Shown piece by piece: positions 28,403 through 36,849 of a stretch of 64,000 nucleotides of DNA; position 1 is the stretch's first letter; every line of letters begins with the position of its first letter. This DNA comes from Campylobacter concisus (GTDB lineage Bacteria; Campylobacterota; Campylobacteria; Campylobacterales; Campylobacteraceae), in assembly GCF_003048575.1 (NCBI RefSeq), contig NZ_PIRZ01000002.1:326795-390794 (forward strand), given 5' to 3'. Under the pieces are notes generated by a model. That model ran no database searches and had not been told where the DNA came from. It worked only from the letters and a program-made list of their open reading frames with translations. Made by a program: the position numbers and the translations under genes.

Positions 28403-29454
28403 TATATTATCTCCAAATCAACCTGTATCGCACCAACTCGTTTTAAATTTTCAAGTATCGAGATGATGTCACTTGGTGTTGCTCCGAGCTTGTTTAAAGC
28501 TCTTGTTACATTTGCAACAGTTGTTTTTTCGCCTGAAATTTTAAGTAAATTTTGGCTAGGTGCGACAGATGTATCACTTCCTATATTTACATCATTTTGC
28601 GCTGCTTCATCGTAGCTATTCGGCTCTATTTTTATTGTGATTGCACCATGCGTTAAGACAACTGGACTAACTACGGCATTTATGCCACTTACTATCGTGC
28701 CAGTTCTTTCATCAACCACTATCTTTTCATCTGGCTTATACTCCACATCAAGATCTAGCACAGCACTTGCAAGCTCGATAATGCTAACATCATCTGGCTT
28801 TTTAACGATAACCGTTCTTGGATCGATCGCCTTTGCGGCATCATCAGAGATATTTGCATTTATAGTATTTTGGATATCAAGAGCGGTTTTAAAATTTGTA
28901 TCTTTTAGGCTTAGTCTTATACTATCTTGATTGTAAATGTCATAAGTTACTTCTCGCTCAACCAAAGCTCCATTTAGGATAGAGCCAACGGTTGGGTGGT
29001 TGCCACCTGATCTACCCATGCTTTTTCCGCCGATGCTTAAAGCACCCTGAGCCAAAGCATAAATATCACCATCAACGCCTTTTAGTGGCGTCATGAGAAG
29101 GGTGCCACCTTGCAAGCTTTTTGCATCACCAATAGATGAGATCACGACATCAAGCTTGTCGCCATGCCTAGCAAATGCAGGAAGCTTAGCTGTTACCATA
29201 ACAGCAGCTGCATTTTTTGACTTGATATCATCTGGATTTATCTTTACGTTTACACCTTGAAGCATGTTTGATAGAGACTGTATCGTAAATTTTGACGTTG
29301 AGCCATCACCTGTGCCGTTTAGTCCTACAACTAGGCCGTAGCCTATTAGCTGATTATCTCTTACGCCAACTATGCTTGCAAGCTCTTTTATCTGCGTAGC
29401 AAAGGCTGAAGTAGCTATCACTGAAGCTGCTACAAAAGATAAAAATTTTTTCAT
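28402..29454 (-). CDS. flgI: Flagellar P-ring protein FlgI
   Basis: Builds the periplasmic P ring around the rod. The 350-residue precursor has a Sec signal peptide (about 1-19, ending ATSAFA) and the conserved start of the mature protein [30 protein letters not shown], plus VDERTGTIV mid-protein. It is first in flgI-flgJ, with a sigma-54 promoter in the short gap upstream. Confidence 0.96.
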   Translation of the reverse strand: MKKFLSFVAASVIATSAFATQIKELASIVGVRDNQLIGYGLVVGLNGTGDGSTSKFTIQSLSNMLQGVNVKINPDDIKSKNAAAVMVTAKLPAFARHGDKLDVVISSIGDAKSLQGGTLLMTPLKGVDGDIYALAQGALSIGGKSMGRSGGNHPTVGSILNGALVEREVTYDIYNQDSIRLSLKDTNFKTALDIQNTINANISDDAAKAIDPRTVIVKKPDDVSIIELASAVLDLDVEYKPDEKIVVDERTGTIVSGINAVVSPVVLTHGAITIKIEPNSYDEAAQNDVNIGSDTSVAPSQNLLKISGEKTTVANVTRALNKLGATPSDIISILENLKRVGAIQVDLEII

Positions 29455-29489
29455 ATTTTTTCCTAAAATTTAGCTATTTTAGGTTTTTA

Positions 29490-29507
29490 AAGCAAAAGAT
29501 GTTCCAA
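29490..29507 (-). promoter_or_regulatory. Sigma-54 (RpoN) promoter of flgI
   Basis: The minus strand reads TTGGAACATCTTTTGCTTT: GG (-24) and GC (-12) are exactly 10 nt apart, and the whole element matches the Campylobacter consensus TTGGAAC-N5-TTGCTT. It lies about 36 nt upstream of flgI, so flgI-flgJ would be middle (RpoN/FlgR) genes. Confidence 0.85.
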
Positions 29508-29518
29508 ATTTTTATAAA

Positions 29519-30085
29519 TTATTGGAAGTAAGAGAGTGAAGTAGCTCCAAATTTTTTAAATTTTACAAGTTTATATGTAAAAATTTCATTGCTAAATTTA
29601 AAGTCGCTGTTGTGTTCAAAAACTATCATATAAATTTTCTCTTTTTTTAGCTGCGAAATCAAATTTACAAGCTTGACGTAAATATCATCAAAGCCAGCTC
29701 TTATGTCAAATGGCGGATCCAGATAGAGCAAGACCTTGCCACTTTGAGAATTTACAAGATCAGGTAAGATGGCAAAGGTGTCGCCATTTATCGCTTTTAA
29801 ATTAGCACTCTCTAGACTTTTAAGATTGCTTTGCGTGATCTTAAAAGCGGCTCTATCTTTTTCGATAGCGATAGCCTCACGTGCTCCGTTACTAACGGCC
29901 TCACATGCCATCACGCCACTTCCACCAAAGCCCTCTATAAATGTAAGAGTATAAATTTCATCTCTAATGACATTAAAAAAAGACTCTTTTACGATACTTT
30001 TAGTGCTTCTAGTCGTGCTTAAGCTTGGCAACTCAAGCCTTTTGCCTTTAAATTTGCCACTTGAAATTTTGGTGTATAGCTTCAC
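29519..30085 (-). CDS. rsmD: 16S rRNA (guanine(966)-N2)-methyltransferase
   Basis: Methylates G966 of 16S rRNA. The 188-residue protein begins with the RsmD segment ISSGKFKGKRLELPSL...TRSTKSIVKESFFNVI, has the SAM-binding stretch FIEGFGGSGVMACEAVSNGA, and the catalytic DPPF in LYLDPPFDIRAGF. It overlaps the upstream unknown gene by 4 nt. The same pair sits next to flgI in C. jejuni as I recall it. Confidence 0.92.
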   Translation of the reverse strand: MKLYTKISSGKFKGKRLELPSLSTTRSTKSIVKESFFNVIRDEIYTLTFIEGFGGSGVMACEAVSNGAREAIAIEKDRAAFKITQSNLKSLESANLKAINGDTFAILPDLVNSQSGKVLLYLDPPFDIRAGFDDIYVKLVNLISQLKKEKIYMIVFEHNSDFKFSNEIFTYKLVKFKKFGATSLSYFQ

Positions 30086-30426
30086 TGATTTGCCCTTAAA
30101 ATTTCAAGAAGATCAGCTTTAAATTTATCTATTAAAAGTGAAATTTTCTCTTCTAAGCTATTTTCATTTTTAGTTTCATTAAGCTCATTTGCTTTTGAAA
30201 TTTGCATAGCTGAGTAAAATTCTTCAAGCGTATCAAGAAGTGTTGTCTTGGTAAAAGGATGAGAAAGATGAGCATTTTTTCCTATTATAAATAGCGGTTT
30301 TTTTGTCACGATCTCGCGGTCACTCACTACAAAATCACAATCCTTATGATGAGCAGCTAAATTTCCACAAAAAAGTAGCAGTGTCTTTTGAAGTAAAATA
30401 CACTCGCACTCAAATGAAATTTTCAT
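30082..30426 (-). CDS. Conserved hypothetical protein next to rsmD
   Basis: A 114-residue protein without a recognisable domain. It has several cysteines in the N-terminal third (CECILLQKTLLLFCGN) and a Lys/Glu-rich helical C terminus. The start is supported by an AGGAAG-like site just upstream; the stop overlaps rsmD by 4 nt. A similarly placed unknown gene exists in C. jejuni, so it is probably a real lineage-specific gene. No function is assigned. Confidence 0.65.
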   Translation of the reverse strand: MKISFECECILLQKTLLLFCGNLAAHHKDCDFVVSDREIVTKKPLFIIGKNAHLSHPFTKTTLLDTLEEFYSAMQISKANELNETKNENSLEEKISLLIDKFKADLLEILRANQ

Positions 30427-30487
30427 ATCTCTTCCTATAAATTTTTGCTCGATTTTAGCCTAAATAATCAAAAATTTGTATAAACAC

Positions 30488-30514
30488 TAAAGGATTTTAA
30501 AATTTTACCGATGT
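30488..30514 (+). promoter_or_regulatory. Sigma-28 (FliA) promoter of flaG-fliD-fliS
   Basis: TAAAGGAT, then 11 nt, then ACCGATGT: a good match in sequence and exact spacing to the FliA consensus, about 33 nt upstream of flaG. AAGGAG lies 7 nt before the ATG. Confidence 0.7.
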
Positions 30515-30546
30515 AGAAGCTAACGTAAGTTTTAAGGAGTAAAACT

Positions 30547-30942
30547 ATGGAAATCTTTAAGGCAGCAGCAAATCAGGTACTAGATACGAGCATGAGCACA
30601 TCCGCTCAGCGTCAAATAGATAGCAGACCTATCGAGCATTCTGATGTTAAATTAAGTGCTGATAAAAATAACGAAACAAAAGACATTAACGAGCTAGACG
30701 GACTTAGCAACGAAGAGCTTGCCAAAAGAACAAGAGAGGTCACTGACAGACTAAACTATCAAATGCAGCAGCTTGATACTAATGTAAGATTTGCTTACAA
30801 TGAGAAGCTAAATTTAATGGTTGTGCAAGTAAAAGATGCTAAAACTGGCGAAGAGATAACACAACTTCCAAGTAAAGAAGCTATAAGAATAAGTGAGTAT
30901 TTCAAAGAAAGCATAGGAATACTTTTTGACAAGGAGAGTTAA
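30547..30942 (+). CDS. flaG: Flagellar protein FlaG
   Basis: A 131-residue protein of the FlaG family, which affects filament length in Campylobacter; its biochemical role is not settled. The C-terminal domain (about 70-125, LNYQMQQLDTNVRFAYNEKLNLMVVQVKDAKTG) is characteristic. It is first in flaG-fliD-fliS, 2 nt before fliD, behind a sigma-28-like promoter. Confidence 0.92.
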   Translation: MEIFKAAANQVLDTSMSTSAQRQIDSRPIEHSDVKLSADKNNETKDINELDGLSNEELAKRTREVTDRLNYQMQQLDTNVRFAYNEKLNLMVVQVKDAKTGEEITQLPSKEAIRISEYFKESIGILFDKES

Positions 30943-30944
30943 AA

Positions 30945-32705
30945 ATGGCAGTAGGTAACGTAACAAATTTAGGCATCGGTACAAAAAATAGCGGGCTAAA
31001 TGATGATCTTATCAAGAAATTAAAAGAAGCAGATGAGGCAGGACAGATCAAGCCTTTAACAAAAAGGCTAGAAAGAAATGATCTAAAGCAAAAAGACCTT
31101 GCAGCGCTAAAAACTCTAGTTAGCAACGTAAACATAAGTGGCAAAACACTTGGCGGAGAGGCACTTTATCTAAAAAGAACTACAAATAACGCTGGTAAAA
31201 GCGTAACAGCCTCAGCAGCAAATGGCGTTAGCGTGCAAAATTTTAGTATCGATGTGCAAAAACTTGCTCAAAAAGATACATTTCAAAGCTCAAATTTCAA
31301 AAACGCTTCAAGCTTGATAGGTGCGACAAATAACGGCTCTTTTGATGTTGAGATCGATGGACAAAAATTTTCTATTAGCGTAACTAGATCAACCACATAT
31401 CAAGATATTGTAGACAAGATAAATGATATCAGTGGTGGTAAATTACAAGCTAGAATTTTAAATGTTGGCGGAGATAAGCCAAATCAAATCATGCTTCAAT
31501 CAGGCAACACTGGCGCAACACAGACTATTAAATTTTCAAATGATACAGCTGGTGTTTTAGATAAACTTGGCTGGGATAGTACGCAGTTTCAAGATAAAGA
31601 TGCAAATGGCACTCTACTAACAAATCCTGATGGCACACCAAAGATGACATCAAATTTTGAAAAGAATAGAATTTTAAAGGCACAAGATGCGGAATTTACA
31701 TATAACGGAGTAAATGTAAAAAGAAGCAAAAATACCTTCAACGACTTAAGGCCGGGAATTTCTATTACATTAAATGAAACTGGTAAAACAAACGTAAGCG
31801 TTTCTCAGGATACAAAAGAGGTAATAAAAGCGGTTGAAGAATTTATCAAAGACTACAACCTAATGACCATGAACCTTGGTATAGCCACAAAATATGACGA
31901 GGAAAAGGGAGCTGGCACTTTCCAAGGCGTTAGCGAAATTTCAAGCTTAAGATCAAACATTGGTCGTCTTGTAAATGGACAAGACAGCGAAGGTAAAGCA
32001 TTAAGTAAATATGGCATAGTGCCTGATAAAGACGGTCAGCTTCAGCTTGATCTAAATAAATTTAACGCAGCTCTTAGCAAAGATCCTGAAGAGATTCAGA
32101 AATTTTTCATGGGATCAAGTAAGATCGAGCCAATAAGCTATATGGGAGCATCGACTGTTAGTGCTGGAGCATTAGACATAAAAGCTGGTGATCTTACAAT
32201 AAACGGTAAGTCAGTTACATTTTCAACTACAGCCACAGCCACAGCCGAAGAAAATGCACTAAAACTTCAACAAGCCATAAATGACGCTGGCATAACTGGA
32301 GTTACAGCCAGTCTTGATAACAGTGGCAAAAGAATCGTCTTAAAAAGAAGCGATGGTGAAAATATCGAAGTAAAAGGTAAAGCTCCTGCTCTAACGACTC
32401 TAGGCATGAGCGAAGCAACTGTAAATTCAGTAACTAAAAAAACAGATGGGCTATTTACAAAGCTAGCTAAAATGCTTGATGGTGTCGTTGGTAAAAAAGG
32501 CACAATGATCGCTATGCAAAATCAGCTAAAAGACGAAAACGAGTCGATCACAAAAAACAAAGAGAGCACACAAAAGCTCTTAGATGAGAAATATACAACA
32601 ATGCAAGAGCGTTTTATCAAGTATAACGCTATCATCGCGAGTTTAGAAAATCAGTTCTCAACACTAAAATCAATGATCGATGCAGAGATAAATAGCAGAA
32701 AATAA
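30945..32705 (+). CDS. fliD: Flagellar filament cap protein FliD (HAP2)
   Basis: Caps the filament tip and helps flagellin fold. At 586 residues it is in the usual range. It has the N-terminal FliD domain (LGIGTKNSGLNDDLIKKLKEAD ... VQKLAQKDTFQSSNF), a middle surface-exposed region, and a C-terminal coiled coil (KESTQKLLDEKYTTMQERFIKYNAIIASLENQFSTLKSMIDAEI). It follows flaG after 2 nt with GGAG upstream, and fliS follows after 9 nt. Confidence 0.95.
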   Translation: MAVGNVTNLGIGTKNSGLNDDLIKKLKEADEAGQIKPLTKRLERNDLKQKDLAALKTLVSNVNISGKTLGGEALYLKRTTNNAGKSVTASAANGVSVQNFSIDVQKLAQKDTFQSSNFKNASSLIGATNNGSFDVEIDGQKFSISVTRSTTYQDIVDKINDISGGKLQARILNVGGDKPNQIMLQSGNTGATQTIKFSNDTAGVLDKLGWDSTQFQDKDANGTLLTNPDGTPKMTSNFEKNRILKAQDAEFTYNGVNVKRSKNTFNDLRPGISITLNETGKTNVSVSQDTKEVIKAVEEFIKDYNLMTMNLGIATKYDEEKGAGTFQGVSEISSLRSNIGRLVNGQDSEGKALSKYGIVPDKDGQLQLDLNKFNAALSKDPEEIQKFFMGSSKIEPISYMGASTVSAGALDIKAGDLTINGKSVTFSTTATATAEENALKLQQAINDAGITGVTASLDNSGKRIVLKRSDGENIEVKGKAPALTTLGMSEATVNSVTKKTDGLFTKLAKMLDGVVGKKGTMIAMQNQLKDENESITKNKESTQKLLDEKYTTMQERFIKYNAIIASLENQFSTLKSMIDAEINSRK

Positions 32706-32714
32706 GAGAGAAAG

Positions 32715-33086
32715 ATGAATCAAAGTGCATATAGTGCATACGCACAGTCTAGTTTTGGGGGCATTGAGTCCCCAACTAAATTAATAGAAATGCTTTATGA
32801 CGGAATTTTAAAATTTATATTTCGTACCAAAAAGGCGATAGAAGCTGGAGATATAGAGAAAAAAGTTTATTATATAAATAGAACAAATGCTATTTTTGTT
32901 GAGCTTTTAAATTCGCTTGATTATTCTCAAGGCGATGTAGCTCACTATCTTAGCGGCCTCTATACAAGACAGATGCAGCTTCTTGCTATGGCAAATATAC
33001 AAAACGATATCGCAGCTTTGAATGAAGTAACTAATGTCGTAAAGCAACTATCTGAAGCATGGAGAGAGGTAACATCAGGTGAATAG
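32715..33086 (+). CDS. fliS: Flagellin export chaperone FliS
   Basis: Binds the C terminus of flagellin in the cytoplasm and prevents early polymerisation. The 123-residue protein shows the family pattern: YAQSSFGGIESPTKLIEMLYDGILKFI, then helices to LLAMANIQNDIAALNEVTNVVKQLSEAWREV. Near the start the coding sequence holds a TTGGGG/CCCCAA inverted repeat (32755-32775). It overlaps the next small gene by 8 nt. Confidence 0.94.
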   Translation: MNQSAYSAYAQSSFGGIESPTKLIEMLYDGILKFIFRTKKAIEAGDIEKKVYYINRTNAIFVELLNSLDYSQGDVAHYLSGLYTRQMQLLAMANIQNDIAALNEVTNVVKQLSEAWREVTSGE

Positions 33087-33306
33087 CTGGATCAATGAAT
33101 TTAAATTAGCATTGATAAACGAAGACACGAGCAAGATAGCTGCTTTATCACAAAATTTTAGTGAAGATATGTTTACGAGCCTAGCTTCAGCGCAAGAAGC
33201 ACAAGCATTAATCGGCGGTGCAATAGAGCTTTTAAAAAGCAAGTCTTCACATATTCAAAATGAGCTTATAAAACTACAAAAAGCTCAAAAATACGTAACA
33301 AACTAA
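33079..33306 (+). CDS. Small helical protein in the fliT position
   Basis: A 75-residue protein beginning with GTG inside the end of fliS, so it is translationally coupled. It is predicted all-helical, with Gln, Lys and Leu, and lacks cysteine. In other flagellar operons fliS is followed by the chaperone fliT, and size and position fit, but I see no convincing FliT signature. Treat the function as unknown. Confidence 0.65.
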   Translation: MNSWINEFKLALINEDTSKIAALSQNFSEDMFTSLASAQEAQALIGGAIELLKSKSSHIQNELIKLQKAQKYVTN

Positions 33307-33326
33307 TCAATTTTTATAAATTTAAA

Positions 33327-33645
33327 GGCACGGCGTTAAGCCGAGTTCTGTCTTGAGCGATCATTTATCTACGCTTGCTTTTACAAACAAACTCTAGCGA
33401 AGGGTTTTAATATAAGACCAAAACCATCCCTTCTTGCTGCAGGTTGGGTTTATATGGCCACGCAAGTTACCAAGCGTGCCGGTGGGCTCTTACTCCGCCG
33501 TTTCACCTTTACCGCCGAAGCGGAAGTCTACTTTCTGTTACACTATCCCTTAGGTTTCCCTAGCCATCCGTTAGATGGAACCTTGTCTTATCGCAGCTCG
33601 GACTTTCCTCTTTTGCAAAAACAAAAGCGATCGCTTACCGTGCCA
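33327..33645 (-). ncRNA. rnpB: RNase P RNA, bacterial type A
   Basis: The catalytic RNA that trims tRNA 5' ends, about 319 nt. On the minus strand the P4-forming segments are canonical: GAGGAAAGTCCGAGC (33596-33610) near the 5' end and ACAGAACTCGGCTTA (33337-33351) near the 3' end. The ends pair as P1: GGCACGG (33638-33644) with CCGTGCC (33327-33333). An open frame running the other way through this region is a shadow. 5' end placement is within a few bases. Confidence 0.95.
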
Positions 33646-33652
33646 GAGCGAA

Positions 33653-33658
33653 ATTATA
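33653..33658 (-). promoter_or_regulatory. -10 box of rnpB
   Basis: A perfect TATAAT on the minus strand 7-8 nt before the inferred RNase P RNA 5' end, which fits direct initiation at the mature end. The stretch 33659-33792 beyond it holds no gene that I can see. Confidence 0.7.
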
Positions 33659-33792
33659 GCGCCTTTGGCTTAAATTTCTAGCTTTAAAAGCTTTAGACTT
33701 TTAACTTTATGTTTTTTATTTAAAAGGCAGATTTGCAAACAGATAGAGTGCTTTGAGTAAATATTTAGCATATGTTTTGTTAAAAATTTATC

Positions 33793-34410
33793 TCAAAGTG
33801 CAATAAATTCAGCATTATTTATAGGTCGTAAATCGTACAAGTTCCCAAATTTCTCCATTATCTCGTGCGTGGCCTCTACAAAAGGCTCACAGCCAAAGTG
33901 CGGTACGACGTAAAAATCAACCAAATTTAACCCTGTAAAATCGCTCATATTTGGGCTATTTTCATCCATTAGCGTAGCATATCTCGTATCTGGTGCCGCC
34001 ACGATCGCTCCTGCTGACTCACCGATATAAATTTTGCCTGCTTGAACTGCATCTTTGATGGTTTGTGCAACATGCGACTTTCGTAACTCACTAAGAAGAT
34101 AAAATGTATTTCCGCCGCTAACGTAAATGATATCGCACTGACTAATGGTAGATAAAATTTTATCTTCACAAGATGGCTCATCTTGGCTAGATACTAGCGC
34201 TGCCGAATCATTGGCGCAAGAGACGTCAAGGTGTCTTAGCTTAGCACCAAATTTTTCCAAAATTTCCACCGCTTCATATACGTAAAAATTTACCTCTTCA
34301 AATTTTGCTGCCGTATCGATAAAAGCAACTTTCTTGCCACTAAATTTCACCAATTCATTGATCTTGCTCGCAATCTCCGTAAAATAAGAACAAAGAAAAA
34401 TATTCGCCAT
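33793..34410 (-). CDS. Peptidase E-like (S51 family) protein
   Basis: A cytoplasmic protein of about 205 residues in the class I glutamine-amidotransferase-like fold. It has the nucleophile-elbow segment YIGESAGAIVAAP with the catalytic serine, and YVSGGNTFYLLSEL before it, as in PepE dipeptidases that cleave Asp-X dipeptides. The frame opens at 34446, but the ATG at 34410 is preferred: AAAGGAT lies 6 nt upstream and the protein then begins MANIFLCSYF, as homologues do. It stands alone. Confidence 0.82.
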   Translation of the reverse strand: MANIFLCSYFTEIASKINELVKFSGKKVAFIDTAAKFEEVNFYVYEAVEILEKFGAKLRHLDVSCANDSAALVSSQDEPSCEDKILSTISQCDIIYVSGGNTFYLLSELRKSHVAQTIKDAVQAGKIYIGESAGAIVAAPDTRYATLMDENSPNMSDFTGLNLVDFYVVPHFGCEPFVEATHEIMEKFGNLYDLRPINNAEFIAL

Positions 34411-34864
34411 TTTTAATCCTTTTAAAATATAAATTTGCAAACCCATTATATCTAAACGAGCCTAGAAACGCTTGTATTTCACGTCGCTCGCGTCTTGCTC
34501 CACGGGTAAAATTTAGTGATGTTAAGATATGGGTCTTAGTGCATAAAATTGCGATAAATTTAGCCTCAAATTTGAGCTTAAAACGACAAGGCAAAGTTTT
34601 ACCCCGTTTTGCTCACAGCTTTTAAAAAGCGTTAGGCAAGGCAGATTTTGATTTGTGAAATTTAAACTTGAAAGTTAAGGCGAAGTTTTGCGAGATGGTT
34701 TTAAGTGTTTTCTGTGTCGCTATGCTCGTAGCTAAACAAAAGAAGTAAATTTCGTCCAAAAATAAGGCATACAGCCTATCGCAGAGCAAAATTTATGCTC
34801 TGCTTGCACTTGCGAGCATAGATGCAAAAATCATTTAAAAGCGCTCGCAAGACAAGCCGCCGCC
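34411..34864. other. 454-nt gap without a recognisable gene
   Basis: No open frame here has convincing codon use or homology. It contains a perfect 7-bp hairpin, GCAGAGC/GCTCTGC (34781-34803), and two short stretches (34677-34703 and 34849-34859) that resemble the gap downstream of lepA in the same order. It may hold a degenerate repeat or the 3' region of the truD transcript. Confidence 0.5.
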
Positions 34865-35989
34865 CTACTCAAAGATATTTTTATGCAAGATTTCTTCTAG
34901 CACGACCGTCGCGTAGCTGCCTTTTTGCAGCGTAAAATTTATCGTAAAGTGCGCTTTTTCCTCGTTGTATTTATAGCTTGCATCCTCCAAGTAGCACCAC
35001 GCAAAACGCCTTGAGCCAGTCATTTTAGCCTTAAATTCATTTGCCTGAGCAAAAATTTCATCCTCTACTGTTTTTGCTGCACCCTGCGCCTCATACGCCT
35101 TTGCGCCCACGATCAGCCCGCAGCTAGTGATATCTCTAGCGTCAAAGCGCGCGCCCTCCGCGTCCAAATCCTCGCACAAAAAGCACTTACCGTGCGGATA
35201 GTGGCCCAAAACTTCGCCCTCCATCAGCTTAAAAAATCTCTTTTGCGATTTTAAATTTTTCAAAATCGCGTTATCAAGATATGGATAAATTTGAGCTAGC
35301 TCGCCTAGGCTAAAATCCTGCGCAAACTTCGAAATCTCCACGCGTTTGCTAAGCCAACGGTTGAAAAGATCGCTTTGATAGGCTGAGATCAAAAAGTCAT
35401 TTAGCTTTACATTTTTGCTCTTTTTGCCATTTATCGTGCCGTTTTTAAGTAGCTCCTGCCCAGTTTCAGCATTATCACCAAATTTACCAAAGCGCTGGTA
35501 GCCAAAGTAGTTTGCATAGCCCATTTTATCGATATTTATAAAGGCTTGCTCGAGCTTTTTAGCGCTACTTGGTAGCACCTTTTTTAAGCGGATAAAAAAG
35601 CTATTGCCCTTTAGATGTCCGATGCGAAGCTTGTTTTTATGCACGTTTAAATTTAAAATTTTCATCTTTTCATGGCTAAAGTTTGCAAGCGCGTTCTCAA
35701 ATTTACGAGGCATCGAGATAAACTGCGTCGTCATGCCCTGCTTGTCCTTTAGTCCAGCATAGCCAAAGTCACGCATTTTTGCCCCTGTAACCTCGCTTAA
35801 GGCGTGCAAAGCGTCGCTTGTCGTCATATCTTTTTTAGAAATTTCAACGATCAAGTGCTCGCCGTCACCACTAAACTCATAAAGTGGTATCTCGCGCACG
35901 ACAAAATCATCTGAATTTTTAGAAAAATATGCCTCGATGGGCGCATGAGTTAGCGCATAGAGCGGCTTAAAAGTGGTGGCTTCTTGCAT
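34865..35989 (-). CDS. truD: tRNA pseudouridine(13) synthase TruD
   Basis: Isomerises U13 of some tRNAs to pseudouridine. The 374-residue protein starts with [24 protein letters not shown], has the catalytic aspartate in [14 protein letters not shown], and the conserved NYFGYQRFG segment. The start overlaps the end of thiL by 23 nt, so the two are coupled as in C. jejuni (order recalled from memory). Confidence 0.94.
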   Translation of the reverse strand: MQEATTFKPLYALTHAPIEAYFSKNSDDFVVREIPLYEFSGDGEHLIVEISKKDMTTSDALHALSEVTGAKMRDFGYAGLKDKQGMTTQFISMPRKFENALANFSHEKMKILNLNVHKNKLRIGHLKGNSFFIRLKKVLPSSAKKLEQAFINIDKMGYANYFGYQRFGKFGDNAETGQELLKNGTINGKKSKNVKLNDFLISAYQSDLFNRWLSKRVEISKFAQDFSLGELAQIYPYLDNAILKNLKSQKRFFKLMEGEVLGHYPHGKCFLCEDLDAEGARFDARDITSCGLIVGAKAYEAQGAAKTVEDEIFAQANEFKAKMTGSRRFAWCYLEDASYKYNEEKAHFTINFTLQKGSYATVVLEEILHKNIFE

Positions 35990-36788
35990 TTTGTCTTAAC
36001 CTTTTATTTGAAATTTTTGCAAAGACGCTAATCCTTGTCCGTGTTTTTGCGGCGATCCTTTTGATGGCATTTAAATTTTTAGGACAAAAAGTAAATAAAA
36101 TTTCATACTCTTCGCCGCTACTAAGCTCAAATTTACTTAGTTTTTTTGTAAATTTAGCACCCTTTTTGCTAGTCTTTAAAAGCTTAGCAAGATCGGTATT
36201 TAGCCCATCTGAGATATCCATAGCTGAGTTTACAAGATGAGCTGCTTTGTAGAAAAATTTATCTCTTAAAATAGGCTTTTTAAAACGTGAATTTTTTGAA
36301 ATTTTAGCTAGCCTTAGAAGTGAATTTAGCCCTTTTTGGCTGCCTCCAAGCTCGCCAGTAAAAGCTACCAGATCGCCGTATTTTGCATTTTTCCTAAGCA
36401 CAGCCCTGCCCTTTAGCTCGCCGATTACACTAACACTTATATTTAAAATTTTACTACTTATCGTGTCGCCACCGATTATCTTTACACCAAACTCCTCGCA
36501 CGCTCTATTTATGCCGCTACTTAGCTCTTTGATTTGTTGCGGTGTGAAATTTTTTGGCAAGCTAAGTCCAAGAAGGACAAATTTTGGCCTAGCATTCATC
36601 ACGATTGTATCTGAAAAATTTACGATCATCGCCTTATAGCCGATCTCTTCAAGGCTTAGCCAGCCATGCTTAAAGTGCGAGTTTTGGGCAAAAATATCCT
36701 TGCTAAAGACATGCTTGCCAATCACAGCTGCGTCATCGCCAATATAAGCGTTACCAAAGCATTCAATCGTGAAATTTTCTTTATCCAT
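35967..36788 (-). CDS. thiL: Thiamine-monophosphate kinase
   Basis: Phosphorylates thiamine monophosphate to the active diphosphate. At 273 residues it is slightly short for ThiL but has the metal-binding IGDDAAVIG, a second acidic segment in [10 protein letters not shown], and [17 protein letters not shown]. The ATG lies only 6-7 nt after a TATAAT box (36795-36800) and has no nearby Shine-Dalgarno, so the mRNA may be leaderless. It overlaps truD by 23 nt. Confidence 0.9.
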   Translation of the reverse strand: MDKENFTIECFGNAYIGDDAAVIGKHVFSKDIFAQNSHFKHGWLSLEEIGYKAMIVNFSDTIVMNARPKFVLLGLSLPKNFTPQQIKELSSGINRACEEFGVKIIGGDTISSKILNISVSVIGELKGRAVLRKNAKYGDLVAFTGELGGSQKGLNSLLRLAKISKNSRFKKPILRDKFFYKAAHLVNSAMDISDGLNTDLAKLLKTSKKGAKFTKKLSKFELSSGEEYEILFTFCPKNLNAIKRIAAKTRTRISVFAKISNKRLRQNARSHHF

Positions 36789-36794
36789 CGGGCC

Positions 36795-36802
36795 ATTATA
36801 AT
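36795..36802. promoter_or_regulatory. Bidirectional -10 element (ATTATAAT) between thiL and the divergent gene
   Basis: The self-complementary octamer gives TATAAT on both strands. On the minus strand it would place transcription start at or next to the thiL ATG. On the plus strand it is one candidate for the gene at 36850; TAAAAT near 36826 is another. Confidence 0.45.
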
Positions 36803-36849
36803 GAAACTCCTTTTAATTTTAGGATAAAATAAGCCAAAAAAGGAGCCAA

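Noticed and set aside
32755..32775. TTGGGG/CCCCAA inverted repeat in the early fliS coding sequence
   Set aside because: Short stem inside a conserved coding segment; likely codon coincidence, with no nearby regulatory context.
33454..33681. 75-codon open frame on the plus strand
   Set aside because: It lies within the RNase P RNA gene on the opposite strand; conserved RNA segments explain the sequence.
34355..34594. 79-codon open frame at the left of the gene-free gap
   Set aside because: No ribosome binding site, no recognisable domain, and it overlaps the start of the peptidase E gene.
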